Below, in pieces: positions 1 to 8,785 of a DNA stretch of 64,000 nucleotides. Both the position numbers and the translations under genes were made by a program. The stretch comes from Candidatus Gastranaerophilales bacterium (lineage in GTDB: Bacteria; Cyanobacteriota; Vampirovibrionia; Gastranaerophilales; Gastranaerophilaceae), in NCBI GenBank assembly GCA_944323625.1, contig CALUTD010000011.1, positions 1 through 64,000 of the forward strand. Reading direction: 5' to 3'. The first letter of the stretch is position 1. The number at the start of each line of letters is the position of its first letter. The notes beneath the pieces are model-generated. The model ran no database searches. It was not told the origin of the DNA and saw only the letters and a list, made by a program, of their open reading frames with translations.

Positions 1-156
1 TGTGCTTTCGGAGCAGATGATTCACTCTTAGTAGAAGTTGATGAAGAACTGCTGCTTGAAGATGAAGAACTGCTTGATTGTGCTTTCGGAGCAGATGATT
101 CACTCTTAGTAGAAGTTGATGAAGAACTGCTGCTTGAAGATGAAGAACTGCTTGAC
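1..156 (-). repeat. 78-bp tandem repeat (26 aa, poly-Ser)
   Basis: A 78-bp unit begins at 1 and again at 79, almost unchanged. It encodes serine runs joined by STSTKSESSAPKAQ-type linkers. The array continues off the window edge. Confidence 0.85.
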
Positions 157-3100
157 TGTGCTGCAGGCGCAGTGTTACCGTTTGAAGAAACTGAAGAATC
201 ACTGCTGTTCGTTGACGATTCTGCTTTTGGCTGTATTTGTGATGCTGTATTATCACTAACAGGTGCAGCTACAGATGCAGGATCAGTATTGCTTTGAGAT
301 GACACTCCAACATCAGAAGAACTGTTTTGAACCGCAGAATTGTCTTTCGAATCCGCATTATTGGTATTATCAGAACCACTTACAATTGATTCATTTGTTG
401 ATTGTGTGGATAAAATATCTGAGGATTCTGACTCAACAGATGATAATCCGAAATCAGGTTCTTCTTCATCTTCAGGAGTATCCGTAGCACCCGGAGCACA
501 TGTTTCTTCAGGATTATCAGAAGGGAGAGGTTCTTCTGTTTGTTCGGGTTTTTCTGTTATTTCGGGCTCCTCAGTATAAGAAGGTGAAGGTGTAGCAGAA
601 GGAGCTATAGAAGGTGAAGGAGTTGTAAATCCGGGTTCTTCTTCATCTTCAGGCTTATCCGTAGCACCAGGCGCACATGTTTCTTCAGGATTATCCGTAG
701 GAAGCGGTTTTTCTGTTTGTCCTGGTTTTTGTGTTTCTTCAGGATTATCTGTAGCAGAAGGTGTAGCAGAAGGAGCTATAGAAGGTGAAGGAGTTGTAAA
801 TCCGGGTTCTTCTTCATCTTCAGGCTTATCCGTAGCACCAGGCGCACATGTTTCTTCAGGATTATCCGTAGGAAGCGGTTTTTCTGTTTGTCCTGGTTTT
901 TGTGTTTCTTCAGGGTTATCTGTAGCAGAAGGTGTGGCAGAAGGAGCTATAGAAGGTGAAGGAGTTGTAAATCCCGGTTCTTCTTCATCTTCAGGCTTAT
1001 CTGTAGCGCCCGGAGCACATGTTTGTTCAGGCTCATCCGTTGGAATAGGTTTTTCAGACGGTGAAGGAGCCGGTGATGATGTTACTGTCGGTGTTGAACT
1101 TGGAAGAACAGGGTCGGGTTCGTCTGTAGGTTCATCAGTTGCACCGGGTTCACATGTTTCTTTTGGCTCATCTGTCGGATTTGGAGATTCACTTGGAGAA
1201 GGTGTAACTACAGGAACATCAGTAGCTACAGGTTTATCAGGATCTTCTGTTGGTTCGGGAGAAGCCGAAGGATCCGGAGATTCTTCCGGTTTTGGAGTCG
1301 GAAGATCCGGCGGAATAGTGGGTTCCTCTTCAGGAACAGGAGATTCTGTTGGTTCAGGGTCGCATGTTTCCTGCGGTTTATCACTCGGAGTTGGTGTAGG
1401 TGTTACCACCGGCCCTGGATCATCTGTTGGATTTGGAGATTCACTAGGTTCAGGCGATTCACTTGGATTTGGAGATTCACTTGGAGAAGGTGTAACAACA
1501 GGAACATCAGTAGCTACAGGTTTATCAGGATCTTCAGTTGGTTCGGGAGAAGCCGAAGGATCCGGAGATTCTTCCGGTTTTGGAGTTGGAAGATCCGGCG
1601 GAATAGTGGGTTCCTCTTCAGGAGCAGGAGATTCTGTAGGTTCAGGGTCGCATGTTTCCTGCGGTTTATCACTCGGAGTTGGTGTAGGTGTTACCACTGG
1701 CCCTGGATCATCTGTTGGATTTGGAGATTCACTAGGTTCAGGCGATTCACTTGGATTGGGTGTTTCACTTGGTTCAGGGCTTGGTGTTGCCGTTGCACTT
1801 GGTGTTGGTGTAGGTCTGCTGCCTCCGCCGCCTCCTCCTGGTCTCCTTGTAGGTTTCGGTGTCGCAGTCGGAGCAACACTTGGTGTTGCAGTCGGTTTTG
1901 AACTGGGTTTAGGAGTTGGTGTAGAACTTGCACTTGGTGTTGCAGTAGGTTCCGGAGATTCAGAAGCTTCAGGTGTTGCCGAAGGTTCGGGAGAAGCAGA
2001 AGGCTCCGGACTTGGTGATTCACTTGGTGCAGGTGTTTCCTCAACTTCAGGTGTAAATGACGGTTCAGGTTTACCTTCAGGACATCCCGGTTCTTCTTCG
2101 GGAACTTCAAATGTTATTATCACTTTCCCTTTATCAGGAGTGTATTCGCATTCAGGTACTGATTTTACCGTTAATCTGTATTCTTCTTGAGGAATATTTA
2201 TTCTGTAGTTAAATTGAGGTAATTTTAGTTCAACACCATCTTCAAATTTTAACTCGCCATTTTCATCAACAAAGCTGTAATTATACATTCTTTCTTTGTT
2301 TATCGAAGAATTTTTTATTATTTCTTCAAGTGTTTTATTTTCAGTATCATATCCGGGATTTACGTCAAATACCCCATATTCATGAATTCCATTTTCATCT
2401 GTGTAAGGAGCTGTAAATATGTCTAAATTAGCGTAAACTATCTGTTGTAATATATTTGTTGAAAATTCTTCCGCATAATTTACATTATTGTTTAAACGTA
2501 ACTCTCCATCCACAACGGATGCAAATCTGCCGTATCCGTCTTGAGAAGAATAGAATTGCAGTGTATCTTTCAAACTGTATACTTCTCCCGGATTTAATTT
2601 CCCGTTTTCGTTAATATTGTCTTGTAAAATTATGGATCTGTCATTTTGCCCCGTGATGACATGAGAAGGTGATATTTGATAAATTATTGAATTTTTACTT
2701 GAATCGTCAATATCTATGTTGTCAGAGTATGTTCTTAATGTACTGACAACCGGCAGAAATATATTTAGCAATTCATCTTGCGTGTTTGCATTAATTGTTC
2801 TGTTTAAATCGTTTATATCTTCAGTATTGATAATTTCATTAAAATTCATTTCATCCAATACAAGCTCAAACAATTCAGCATTTTCGGGGGAGTTTACAAC
2901 AGAGTATAAAATATCTCTGTATGCTTCATTTGATATATCATTACCATACTGATCATATATTAAATCTGAAAGTGAATTGTATTCATAGTCTGCTAAGTAA
3001 TCTGAATTCTTTATTACATTTGCATATTCAGTAACAGGAGAGTAAGTTGAACCGGAATAATTAAATTCTTTATTTTCAGGTTCAATACCTTGTACTTGAT

Positions 3101-3821
3101 AAACTATTGCACCGGGCATAATAAGAAGTCTTGAATCAATTGTGTCTTTAGAACTTGTATTTCCTATATTCAAATCCAGTCCGCCGATTTTTTTATAACT
3201 TCTTGCATATTCGCCGAGTTCATCTTGTATATATTGAGATAAAGATGGATTTGCCTGTATTACTTCATCAATAATCTTATTTCTGACAGCATCTTTTCTT
3301 TCCTGTGTTGCATAAATGCCAAGTACATCAGAATATACTTTATCTATTATTTCATTTAAAGTGTTGCCTTCGTTTGTTTTTTCGGATGCAGCATCAGTTA
3401 TTGTTACAATAACTGAACCATTTTCGTTTGTTTGAATATCTTCGTTAGGATATAATACAACTTCTGCAGAATCATCATCAAAATAAAACTCGGACACCGG
3501 AGAAGTTTTTAAATCAATATTCGATAATCCTATTTTTTGGTTTTGTTCAGGCATTAAAACAACACCCAAATCTTCTATAAGTTTATCTATTTCGGCCAAA
3601 TTATCAGTTTCTGCTTTTTCTTCCTGAACCTGATTAGGCATACGGAAAATAGGCGCATACACATTAACAGGCACAATCAATGCAGATACAGCAGTACCCG
3701 CAGCTATTGCTCTTTTGGCCTTTTCAGCTCTTTGCTCTTTTTTATTTTCTTTTGTTTCCGCTAATGCACTTTTACTGCTTGTTTTATATTTATTAAAGTC
3801 AAAAATATTGCCGATTCGCAT
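1..3821 (-). CDS. Giant Pro/Ser/Glu-rich repeat surface-type protein (C-terminus beyond window)
   Basis: An open frame of 1273 codons runs off the left edge without a stop, starting MRIGNIFDFNKYKTSSKSAL at an ATG with AGGAG about 13 nt upstream. Residues about 38-60 (RAIAAGTAVSALIVPVNVYA) look like an uncleaved signal or membrane anchor after a basic stretch. Residues about 60-560 look like an ordinary acidic globular region. From about residue 570 the protein becomes a Pro/Ser/Glu/Thr tail (SPEPSASPEP-type), with a short Gly6 run in RRPGGGGGGRP and three nested repeat families of 96, 57 and 26 residues, ending in poly-Ser. The tail resembles stalk regions of cell-surface proteins. No LPXTG, dockerin or catalytic motif is visible in the part present. 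Open frames on the + strand here are shadows of the repeats. Function unknown; a surface stalk or adhesin is an inference. Confidence 0.85.
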   Translation of the reverse strand, partial: MRIGNIFDFNKYKTSSKSALAETKENKKEQRAEKAKRAIAAGTAVSALIVPVNVYAPIFRMPNQVQEEKAETDNLAEIDKLIEDLGVVLMPEQNQKIGLSNIDLKTSPVSEFYFDDDSAEVVLYPNEDIQTNENGSVIVTITDAASEKTNEGNTLNEIIDKVYSDVLGIYATQERKDAVRNKIIDEVIQANPSLSQYIQDELGEYARSYKKIGGLDLNIGNTSSKDTIDSRLLIMPGAIVYQVQGIEPENKEFNYSGSTYSPVTEYANVIKNSDYLADYEYNSLSDLIYDQYGNDISNEAYRDILYSVVNSPENAELFELVLDEMNFNEIINTEDINDLNRTINANTQDELLNIFLPVVSTLRTYSDNIDIDDSSKNSIIYQISPSHVITGQNDRSIILQDNINENGKLNPGEVYSLKDTLQFYSSQDGYGRFASVVDGELRLNNNVNYAEEFSTNILQQIVYANLDIFTAPYTDENGIHEYGVFDVNPGYDTENKTLEEIIKNSSINKERMYNYSFVDENGELKFEDGVELKLPQFNYRINIPQEEYRLTVKSVPECEYTPDKGKVIITFEVPEEEPGCPEGKPEPSFTPEVEETPAPSESPSPEPSASPEPSATPEASESPEPTATPSASSTPTPKPSSKPTATPSVAPTATPKPTRRPGGGGGGSRPTPTPSATATPSPEPSETPNPSESPEPSESPNPTDDPGPVVTPTPTPSDKPQETCDPEPTESPAPEEEPTIPPDLPTPKPEESPDPSASPEPTEDPDKPVATDVPVVTPSPSESPNPSESPEPSESPNPTDDPGPVVTPTPTPSDKPQETCDPEPTESPVPEEEPTIPPDLPTPKPEESPDPSASPEPTEDPDKPVATDVPVVTPSPSESPNPTDEPKETCEPGATDEPTDEPDPVLPSSTPTVTSSPAPSPSEKPIPTDEPEQTCAPGATDKPEDEEEPGFTTPSPSIAPSATPSATDNPEETQKPGQTEKPLPTDNPEETCAPGATDKPEDEEEPGFTTPSPSIAPSATPSATDNPEETQKPGQTEKPLPTDNPEETCAPGATDKPEDEEEPGFTTPSPSIAPSATPSPSYTEEPEITEKPEQTEEPLPSDNPEETCAPGATDTPEDEEEPDFGLSSVESESSDILSTQSTNESIVSGSDNTNNADSKDNSAVQNSSSDVGVSSQSNTDPASVAAPVSDNTASQIQPKAESSTNSSDSSVSSNGNTAPAAQSSSSSSSSSSSSSTSTKSESSAPKAQSSSSSSSSSSSSSTSTKSESSAPKA
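616..1060 (-). repeat. 171-bp in-frame tandem repeats (57 aa)
   Basis: Copies start at 616, 787 and 958, exactly 171 bp apart. The third diverges after about 100 bp, and a diverged partial copy lies at about 445-560. The unit encodes PEDEEEPGFTTPSPS-type sequence and a conserved ETCAPGATD segment holding the only cysteine. The period is a multiple of three, so copy-number change keeps the frame. Confidence 0.85.
1181..1756 (-). repeat. 288-bp in-frame direct repeat (96 aa), two copies
   Basis: Copies begin at 1181 and 1469, 288 bp apart, with only scattered substitutions. Each encodes Pro/Ser/Glu segments and one ETCDPEPTES cysteine segment. Such near-identity suggests recent duplication. 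Confidence 0.85.
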
Positions 3822-3999
3822 AGTTTATATTTATCTCCTGTCATGAAATTTTCCTAAAAAAGATAATACTCCTAAAACTTAGAATTTGCGTATTATCAGT
3901 ATTTTATTTAATAATATTTACATTTATTAACATTTAACTTTTTTACAAACTATTGTAAATAAAAAAAAATATATATAAAATATTAAAAAGGGTTTTTTT

Positions 4000-4224
4000 A
4001 TGGGGAAGTCAAAGAAAAGAATTTTTAATAAAAATGTTAGTTCTAAGGGAACAATTCTAAAAAGAAAAGATATAGTAAATCAGATATTATCAGATATTAA
4101 AACGAGCAGTCTTTCCGAAGAAAGTAAAAGACTGATATGTTTATTCGGAATAACAGTTGAAGAATTATCAGAAGCCGGTGCCGAGTTTGAAGATCTTTCT
4201 GTTGTCAAATCAGTAATCATATAA
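4000..4224 (+). CDS. Small basic protein of unknown function (74 aa)
   Basis: It starts ATGGGGAAGTCAAAG after a weak AAAGGG ribosome-binding sequence. The N-terminus is Lys/Arg-rich (MGKSKKRIFNKN). The C-terminal half is acidic and helical (FGITVEELSEAGAEFEDLSV). There is no signal peptide or membrane segment, and I recognise no family. It lies between the divergent giant surface protein and a pseudopilin gene. Codon use looks coding. Confidence 0.6.
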   Translation: MGKSKKRIFNKNVSSKGTILKRKDIVNQILSDIKTSSLSEESKRLICLFGITVEELSEAGAEFEDLSVVKSVII

Positions 4225-4259
4225 TATAATTAGTTTGTATAAATAAAGAGGAATCTAAT

Positions 4260-4986
4260 ATGTTTAATTATATTAAAGTTACCACGGGGGGGGGTAAAAA
4301 AGAGTAAAAAATTAAATAATTTTACTCTTTCAGAAGTTCTTATAACCCTTGTAATAATCGGAGTAATTGCTGCAATAACAGTGCCGGTGATTGTTGCAAA
4401 TTATCAAAAAAAGCAAACAGTTACTAAACTGCAAAAAGTTTTTTCTACGTTTTCACAGGCAATTAACCGCTCAATTGCGGATAACGGACCTATTGATGAA
4501 TGGTATAGTTCAGAAACTCAAAATAATGCAATAAATTATTTTAACACTTATTTTAGACCATATTTACAAATAACACCATGTTCATCATACTCAGAATGCG
4601 GGTATTCAAAATCCAGACCCTGGTCATATTCCAATAATGCCGTATATGACTGGTATCTATCCGGTACAAGTCCAACAAGGGATTTTTTTCATCTTAATGA
4701 TGGTGTTTTTGTTGCCATAAAAACAGGGCATGGGGGTGCTTCAGATGGGTGGTGGGCTTATGATGAAAATGCCACTATTATTATAGATTTAAATGGCGGA
4801 AAAGGGCCTAACAAATTTGGAAGAGATGTATTTGTGGCTCAAGCTGTTAATGATAAGGGGCTTGTTCCGGCGTGCTATGATAAAACTGAAAATTATGTAA
4901 AATCAATGTGCATTGGCACCGGCTCTTGTTGTTTGAGGAAAATTATTCAAGACAGCTGGGAAATAAAAGATGATTACCCGTGGTAG
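4260..4986 (+). CDS. Type IV pseudopilin-like protein, frame interrupted at a G9 tract
   Basis: The ATG at 4260 has an AGAGGA site 7 nt upstream and reads MFNYIKVTT, then enters nine G (4286-4294) and stops at 4305. Removing one G joins it to the frame from 4295, giving VKKSKKLNN then FTLSEVLITLVIIGVIAAIT, a class III/type IV prepilin leader with Glu at +5 and a hydrophobic helix. The rest (about 190 aa) carries the C-terminal signature DLNGGKGPNKFGRDVF and ends IKDDYPW, shared with the pseudopilin gene at 49.1-49.8 kb. Without the upstream ATG the only starts are internal GTG codons that would lose the leader. Type II secretion or pilus-like minor subunit is the family role. The gene is either phase-variable or off in this cell, unless the run is a sequencing error. 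Confidence 0.75.
4286..4294 (+). repeat. G9 mononucleotide tract
   Basis: Nine consecutive G inside the 5' coding part of the pseudopilin gene, in very AT-rich DNA. Eight or eleven G would restore the frame. Confidence 0.95.
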
Positions 4987-4990
4987 TTAT

Positions 4991-5023
4991 TCTCTTGTTT
5001 ATATTATAATAATAAACAAGAGA
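4991..5023 (+). terminator. 12-bp perfect hairpin overlapping the hisS ribosome-binding site
   Basis: TCTCTTGTTTAT (4991-5002) pairs perfectly with ATAAACAAGAGA (5012-5023) around a 9-nt loop. There is no T-run after it, and the 3' arm overlaps the AGAGG ribosome-binding sequence (5021-5025) of hisS. It could end pseudopilin transcripts or gate hisS translation. Confidence 0.5.
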
Positions 5024-5030
5024 GGTAAAT

Positions 5031-6266
5031 ATGAGCATAAAAGCACCAAAAGGAACAAAGGATATATTGCCGTCAGAAATTAATGACTGGTATAAAATTG
5101 AAAATGCAGCAAAAGAAGTTTTTGAAAAAGCAAATTTTAAAGAAATAAGAACTCCTATATTTGAAGATACATGTTTATTTGAACGTGGAGTCGGAGATAC
5201 AACAGATATCGTTAATAAAGAGATGTATACTTTTATAAAAAGCGACAGAAGTTTAACACTGCGTCCTGAGAATACGGCAGGGGTTGTCCGCGCTTATTTG
5301 GAACATAATTTTTACAGAGAAAGTCCTCCCGTTAAGTTTTGGTATAAAGGACCTATGTTCAGATATGAAAGACCGCAAGCCGGAAGACAAAGACAATTCC
5401 ATCAGGTTGGTATTGAAATGTTTGGGATTCAGGATGCTTCTGCCGATGCCGAATGTATCATGCTTGCTGTTGAATTCTTAAATAAACTCGGATTAAACGA
5501 TTTAATTGTTGAAATAAATTCTTTAGGCTGTCCTAAGTGCAGGCAAGAATATAAAGACAGATTAAAAAAGGCAATTGCCCCGTTTTTAGATGGTTTGTGC
5601 GAAGATTGCAAAAACCGATTTGAGAAAAATCCTTTAAGAATTTTGGATTGTAAAAATGAAGAATGCAACCGGTTATTTGAAAAATACAATCTTAAAAACA
5701 CGGTATCTAGCATTAAATTATGCGCTGAGTGTGATGACCACTATAAAAAGCTTAAAAAGTATTTGGATATATTGAATGTTAAATATGAAGAAAATACATT
5801 TTTGGTAAGAGGTTTAGACTACTATACAAAAACAGTATTTGAAATAAAATCCAATAATTTGGGCTCTCAAAATGCAGTATGCGGTGGCGGAAGATATGAC
5901 GGACTTGTAGAAACATTGGGTGGTCCTCATACTCCTGCTGTCGGTTGGGCAATGGGGATGGAAAGGTTGAACTCTTTGATTCCAAATTCTGAAACATCAA
6001 AGATAGATTTCTTTATTGTTTCTGATAATCAACCTGAAGCCGTAAAGTTGACTTATAAACTAAGAAATAAAGGCTTTAGCGCCGAGTTTGACTACAATAC
6101 TAGAAAATTTGCAAAACAACTTGAAAAAGCTTCTAAAATTGCTCGTTTTGCCGTGATTTTGGGAGAGGATGAAATAAATAACAATTATTTTACCGTAAAA
6201 AATTTAATTGATTCACAACAAACAAAGATGAGTTTTGATGAACTTTGTGAACTGGCAAAATCATAA
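5031..6266 (+). CDS. hisS: Histidyl-tRNA synthetase
   Basis: This 411-residue class II aminoacyl-tRNA synthetase charges tRNA-His with histidine in the cytoplasm. Motif 2 is visible at FRYERPQAGRQRQFHQVG. The histidine-specific motif appears as LVRGLDYYTKTVFE and GGGRYDGLVE. The N-terminus MSIKAPKGTKDILPSE is typical. The last 90 residues form the anticodon-binding domain. A pair of Cys motifs (CPKCRQEY and CEDC) lies in the insertion domain, as in many bacterial HisRS. Length is normal for the family. The ATG follows AGAGG, which is part of the upstream hairpin. Confidence 0.98.
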   Translation: MSIKAPKGTKDILPSEINDWYKIENAAKEVFEKANFKEIRTPIFEDTCLFERGVGDTTDIVNKEMYTFIKSDRSLTLRPENTAGVVRAYLEHNFYRESPPVKFWYKGPMFRYERPQAGRQRQFHQVGIEMFGIQDASADAECIMLAVEFLNKLGLNDLIVEINSLGCPKCRQEYKDRLKKAIAPFLDGLCEDCKNRFEKNPLRILDCKNEECNRLFEKYNLKNTVSSIKLCAECDDHYKKLKKYLDILNVKYEENTFLVRGLDYYTKTVFEIKSNNLGSQNAVCGGGRYDGLVETLGGPHTPAVGWAMGMERLNSLIPNSETSKIDFFIVSDNQPEAVKLTYKLRNKGFSAEFDYNTRKFAKQLEKASKIARFAVILGEDEINNNYFTVKNLIDSQQTKMSFDELCELAKS

Positions 6267-6300
6267 AAATTTATTTTATTAAGCTATAAAGGAGGTCTTT

Positions 6301-6504
6301 ATGTATCACGTTATAACGGAAAAAGATTATTCAGAATTTTCAAGAAAACAAATAGGTGAATATTCGAATTTTGACAAAGCTTTAGAAGTTGCACAAAAAG
6401 CAATAGCCGGAAAAGAAGGTTTAAGATATATTATCGAAAAAACTGACGGACATGTTGACAGTTATGGAAACCAAATAGTTACTGTTGTTGCAGAAAGTGA
6501 ATAA
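6301..6504 (+). CDS. Small conserved-looking protein of unknown function (67 aa)
   Basis: A strong AAGGAGG sequence precedes the ATG, 34 bp after hisS, so it is probably co-transcribed with it. The protein (MYHVITEKDYSEFSRKQIGE...) is soluble and mixed alpha/beta with no cysteine, signal or membrane segment. I do not recognise a family. Confidence 0.75.
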   Translation: MYHVITEKDYSEFSRKQIGEYSNFDKALEVAQKAIAGKEGLRYIIEKTDGHVDSYGNQIVTVVAESE

Positions 6505-6505
6505 T

Positions 6506-6532
6506 AGCTTGTAAGATTATTTGTAACAAGCT
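6506..6532 (+). terminator. Weak hairpin between convergent genes
   Basis: AGCTTGT (6506-6512) pairs with ACAAGCT (6526-6532), a 7-bp stem with a 13-nt loop, followed by a short T-rich stretch. It lies between the 67-aa gene and the convergent ABC ATPase. Confidence 0.35.
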
Positions 6533-7482
6533 TATTTGTAAAGCCAGCAAGAAACACAGGCATTATTTTGTTTAATACAAGGTGGTGTCTTTGTTTTGCA
6601 TATATCCATTCTTTTTTCGCATCTAGGTTCAAATGAACAGCCTGAATATATATCTTTGACAGATGGCGGTTGCCCTTCAATTGGGGTGAGTTTTGTTGTA
6701 TTGAAATTTGGCAGAGTTTTTAATAGAGCTTTTGTATAGGGATGTTTAGGATTTTTAAATAGTTCTTCTGCACTTGAATTTTCAACAACGTGCCCTGCAT
6801 ACATTACTGCCGCTTTATCTGCTGCTTCGTATACCAGCCCGAAGTCATGTGAAATAAAAATAAAAGATGTGTTAAGTCCTTTTTGAATTTCTTTCAGAAG
6901 TTCCATAATTTGTGCTTGAACTGTAACATCTAATGCGGTTGTAGGTTCATCCGCAATAATTATTTTAGATTTACATGCTATTGCCATTGCAATAATTACT
7001 CTTTGACGCATACCTCCGGAAAACTCATGCGGATATGCCTTCAAGCGTTCTTTTGCATTTGGAATTTTAACAAGGTCAAGTACTTCTATTGCCTTTGTGC
7101 AAGCTTCTTTTCCTTTTATATTTTGATGTTGTTCTATAACCTCAATTAGTTGTGAACCTATTGTAAACAAAGGATTTAAAGATGTCATCGGGTCTTGAGG
7201 GACAAGTGCAATTTCTTTACCTCTTATTTTGGTCATTTCTTTTAAGGGTATACTCAATAAATTTTGATTTTTGTATATAATTTCTCCGGATGTAATCTTT
7301 GCATTAGGCGCTAAAAGTCTTAAAATTGACATTGCAGTTATTGTTTTTCCGCACCCTGATTCTCCGACAACTGCAAGCATTTCACCTTCTTCAAGCTGTA
7401 AATTGACGTTATAAAGAGCTTGATAATATATATTGTTTGACAAAAAAGATAAATTTAAGTTTTTAATCTCTAAAATACTCAT
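6532..7482 (-). CDS. Oligopeptide/dipeptide ABC transporter ATP-binding protein (OppD/DppD type)
   Basis: This 316-residue ATPase has Walker A GESGCGKT (about residues 40-47), signature FSGGMRQR, Walker B IIIADEPTTALD and the switch histidine in ISHDFG. It continues into the C-terminal extension of the oligopeptide group (PYTKALLKTLP ... GCSFEPRC), whose Cys-rich end is typical of OppD/OppF. It would energise peptide or nickel uptake at the inner membrane face. No permease, binding protein or second ATPase is adjacent, so the rest of the transporter must be encoded elsewhere. Substrate cannot be told from sequence. Confidence 0.93.
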   Translation of the reverse strand: MSILEIKNLNLSFLSNNIYYQALYNVNLQLEEGEMLAVVGESGCGKTITAMSILRLLAPNAKITSGEIIYKNQNLLSIPLKEMTKIRGKEIALVPQDPMTSLNPLFTIGSQLIEVIEQHQNIKGKEACTKAIEVLDLVKIPNAKERLKAYPHEFSGGMRQRVIIAMAIACKSKIIIADEPTTALDVTVQAQIMELLKEIQKGLNTSFIFISHDFGLVYEAADKAAVMYAGHVVENSSAEELFKNPKHPYTKALLKTLPNFNTTKLTPIEGQPPSVKDIYSGCSFEPRCEKRMDICKTKTPPCIKQNNACVSCWLYK

Positions 7483-7536
7483 AAAAAAATATTAGCTGAT
7501 GTTGTAATTATTTTCAATCGGCTATATGGTTTTTTG

Positions 7537-8271
7537 TTATATAAAGTTATTTTGTTTAAGGAGTTTTTTATCAAAATCTGATAAATCAGATTGTAAAAAC
7601 TTTTCAAATAAATCGGGTCTTTTTTGTTTTGTAACAATAAACTGCTGCAATCTTCGCCATTCTTTTATTTTTTCATGATTCCCGGATAATAAAATGTCGG
7701 GAACGGTTTCTCCTTCATATTCACGCGGTTTTGTATAATGAGGGTGCTCGAGTAGTCCGTCATAGTGTGAATCATATTCTTTTGATTCGCTGTCGCCAAG
7801 AACCCCGTCTAAAAGTCTTATAATACTATCCATTACGCATAAAGCCGGAAACTCGCCGCCGGTCATAACAAAATCGCCTATTGAAACTTCTTTTGCCCCT
7901 GACAGTCTTTTAATTCTCTCATCGAAACCTTCATAATGACCGCATATAATTATTAATTGTTCTTTTTTTGAGAATTCTTTAGCCATATTTTGAGAAAACG
8001 TTTCTCCTTGTGGTGACATAATAATTGTTTGTGAATTCTGCGTTTTTTCTATAGTTTTTATTGCATCAACAAAAGGTTGGCATTGAAGCAACATGCCTGC
8101 CCCGCCGCCATAAGGGGTATCATCTACTTTTTTATGCTTATCTATTGTATAATCCCTTGGGTTAATCGTATTTATTGAAATAATTTTTTCACTAATTGCG
8201 CGCTTTATTATACTAAAATTACAACTTTGCGTAATAACTTCGGGAAATAAAGTTACAACATCGAACCTCAA
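7537..8271 (-). CDS. trmD: tRNA (guanine-N1)-methyltransferase TrmD
   Basis: It methylates G37 of tRNAs next to the anticodon, using SAM. The start MRFDVVTLFPEV, the trefoil-knot segment ICGHYEGFDERI and the SIGDFVMTGGE motif are diagnostic. Its 244 residues are the normal length. Its ATG overlaps the rimM stop by 4 nt, so the two are translationally coupled, in the usual rimM-trmD order. Confidence 0.98.
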   Translation of the reverse strand: MRFDVVTLFPEVITQSCNFSIIKRAISEKIISINTINPRDYTIDKHKKVDDTPYGGGAGMLLQCQPFVDAIKTIEKTQNSQTIIMSPQGETFSQNMAKEFSKKEQLIIICGHYEGFDERIKRLSGAKEVSIGDFVMTGGEFPALCVMDSIIRLLDGVLGDSESKEYDSHYDGLLEHPHYTKPREYEGETVPDILLSGNHEKIKEWRRLQQFIVTKQKRPDLFEKFLQSDLSDFDKKLLKQNNFI

Positions 8272-8783
8272 CTTATAAGTCCTTCTATATTATTTATTAC
8301 AATTTTATTTGATTTTAAATCAACAACCGGAACAAGTTCTTTTACAAAAGGAACAAGATGTTCTTTTCCGTTTGCATCTTTTATTGATAAAATGTTATTC
8401 GCAAGGTTTTCACCAATTTGAGTAACCTTTCCGATGCAGCAGCCGTCCTCATCATATACATCCATATCAATTAAATCACTTATCAGGTATTCATCATTTT
8501 CTAAATTTTTTTCTATTTCTTCTCGAGGTAAATAAATATCAAGCCCTTTTATTTCTTCAACATCATTTACCGTTGAAAGCTCTTTGAATTTAATTATTGC
8601 GAAATGTTTATGAAATCTTACCGAAGTTACATTATATTCAACAAATTCATTGTCTTTTTTTATATAAACTTTTTTAAGCAGTTCAATCTGTCTTTCTCTT
8701 CCTTTAGAGAAACCTACTTTTGCTTCACCTTTTATGCCATGAAAATTGAGAATTTTAGCAATAGAGATAAAATTATTGTCCAT
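8268..8783 (-). CDS. rimM: Ribosome maturation factor RimM
   Basis: At 171 residues it is the 30S maturation factor that binds S19 and helps assemble the 16S 3' domain. The N-terminal RimM domain (ISIAKILNFHGIKGEAKVG) is followed by a PRC-barrel domain (YLISDLIDMDVYDEDG ... LVPFVKELVPVVD). It starts 2 nt after the zinc-ribbon gene stops and overlaps trmD, forming one three-gene operon. Confidence 0.96.
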   Translation of the reverse strand: MDNNFISIAKILNFHGIKGEAKVGFSKGRERQIELLKKVYIKKDNEFVEYNVTSVRFHKHFAIIKFKELSTVNDVEEIKGLDIYLPREEIEKNLENDEYLISDLIDMDVYDEDGCCIGKVTQIGENLANNILSIKDANGKEHLVPFVKELVPVVDLKSNKIVINNIEGLIS

Positions 8784-8785
8784 AA

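Noticed and set aside
616-1060. Regular repeats that might be a CRISPR array
   Set aside because: Units are 171 bp, contiguous and in frame with coding sequence; no spacers. The same holds for 50814-51142.
340-2190. Gly/Ser/Val-rich open frames on the + strand (340-579 and 934-2190)
   Set aside because: They are antisense shadows of the Pro/Ser/Glu repeats of the giant minus-strand protein; no ribosome-binding sites and no natural fold.
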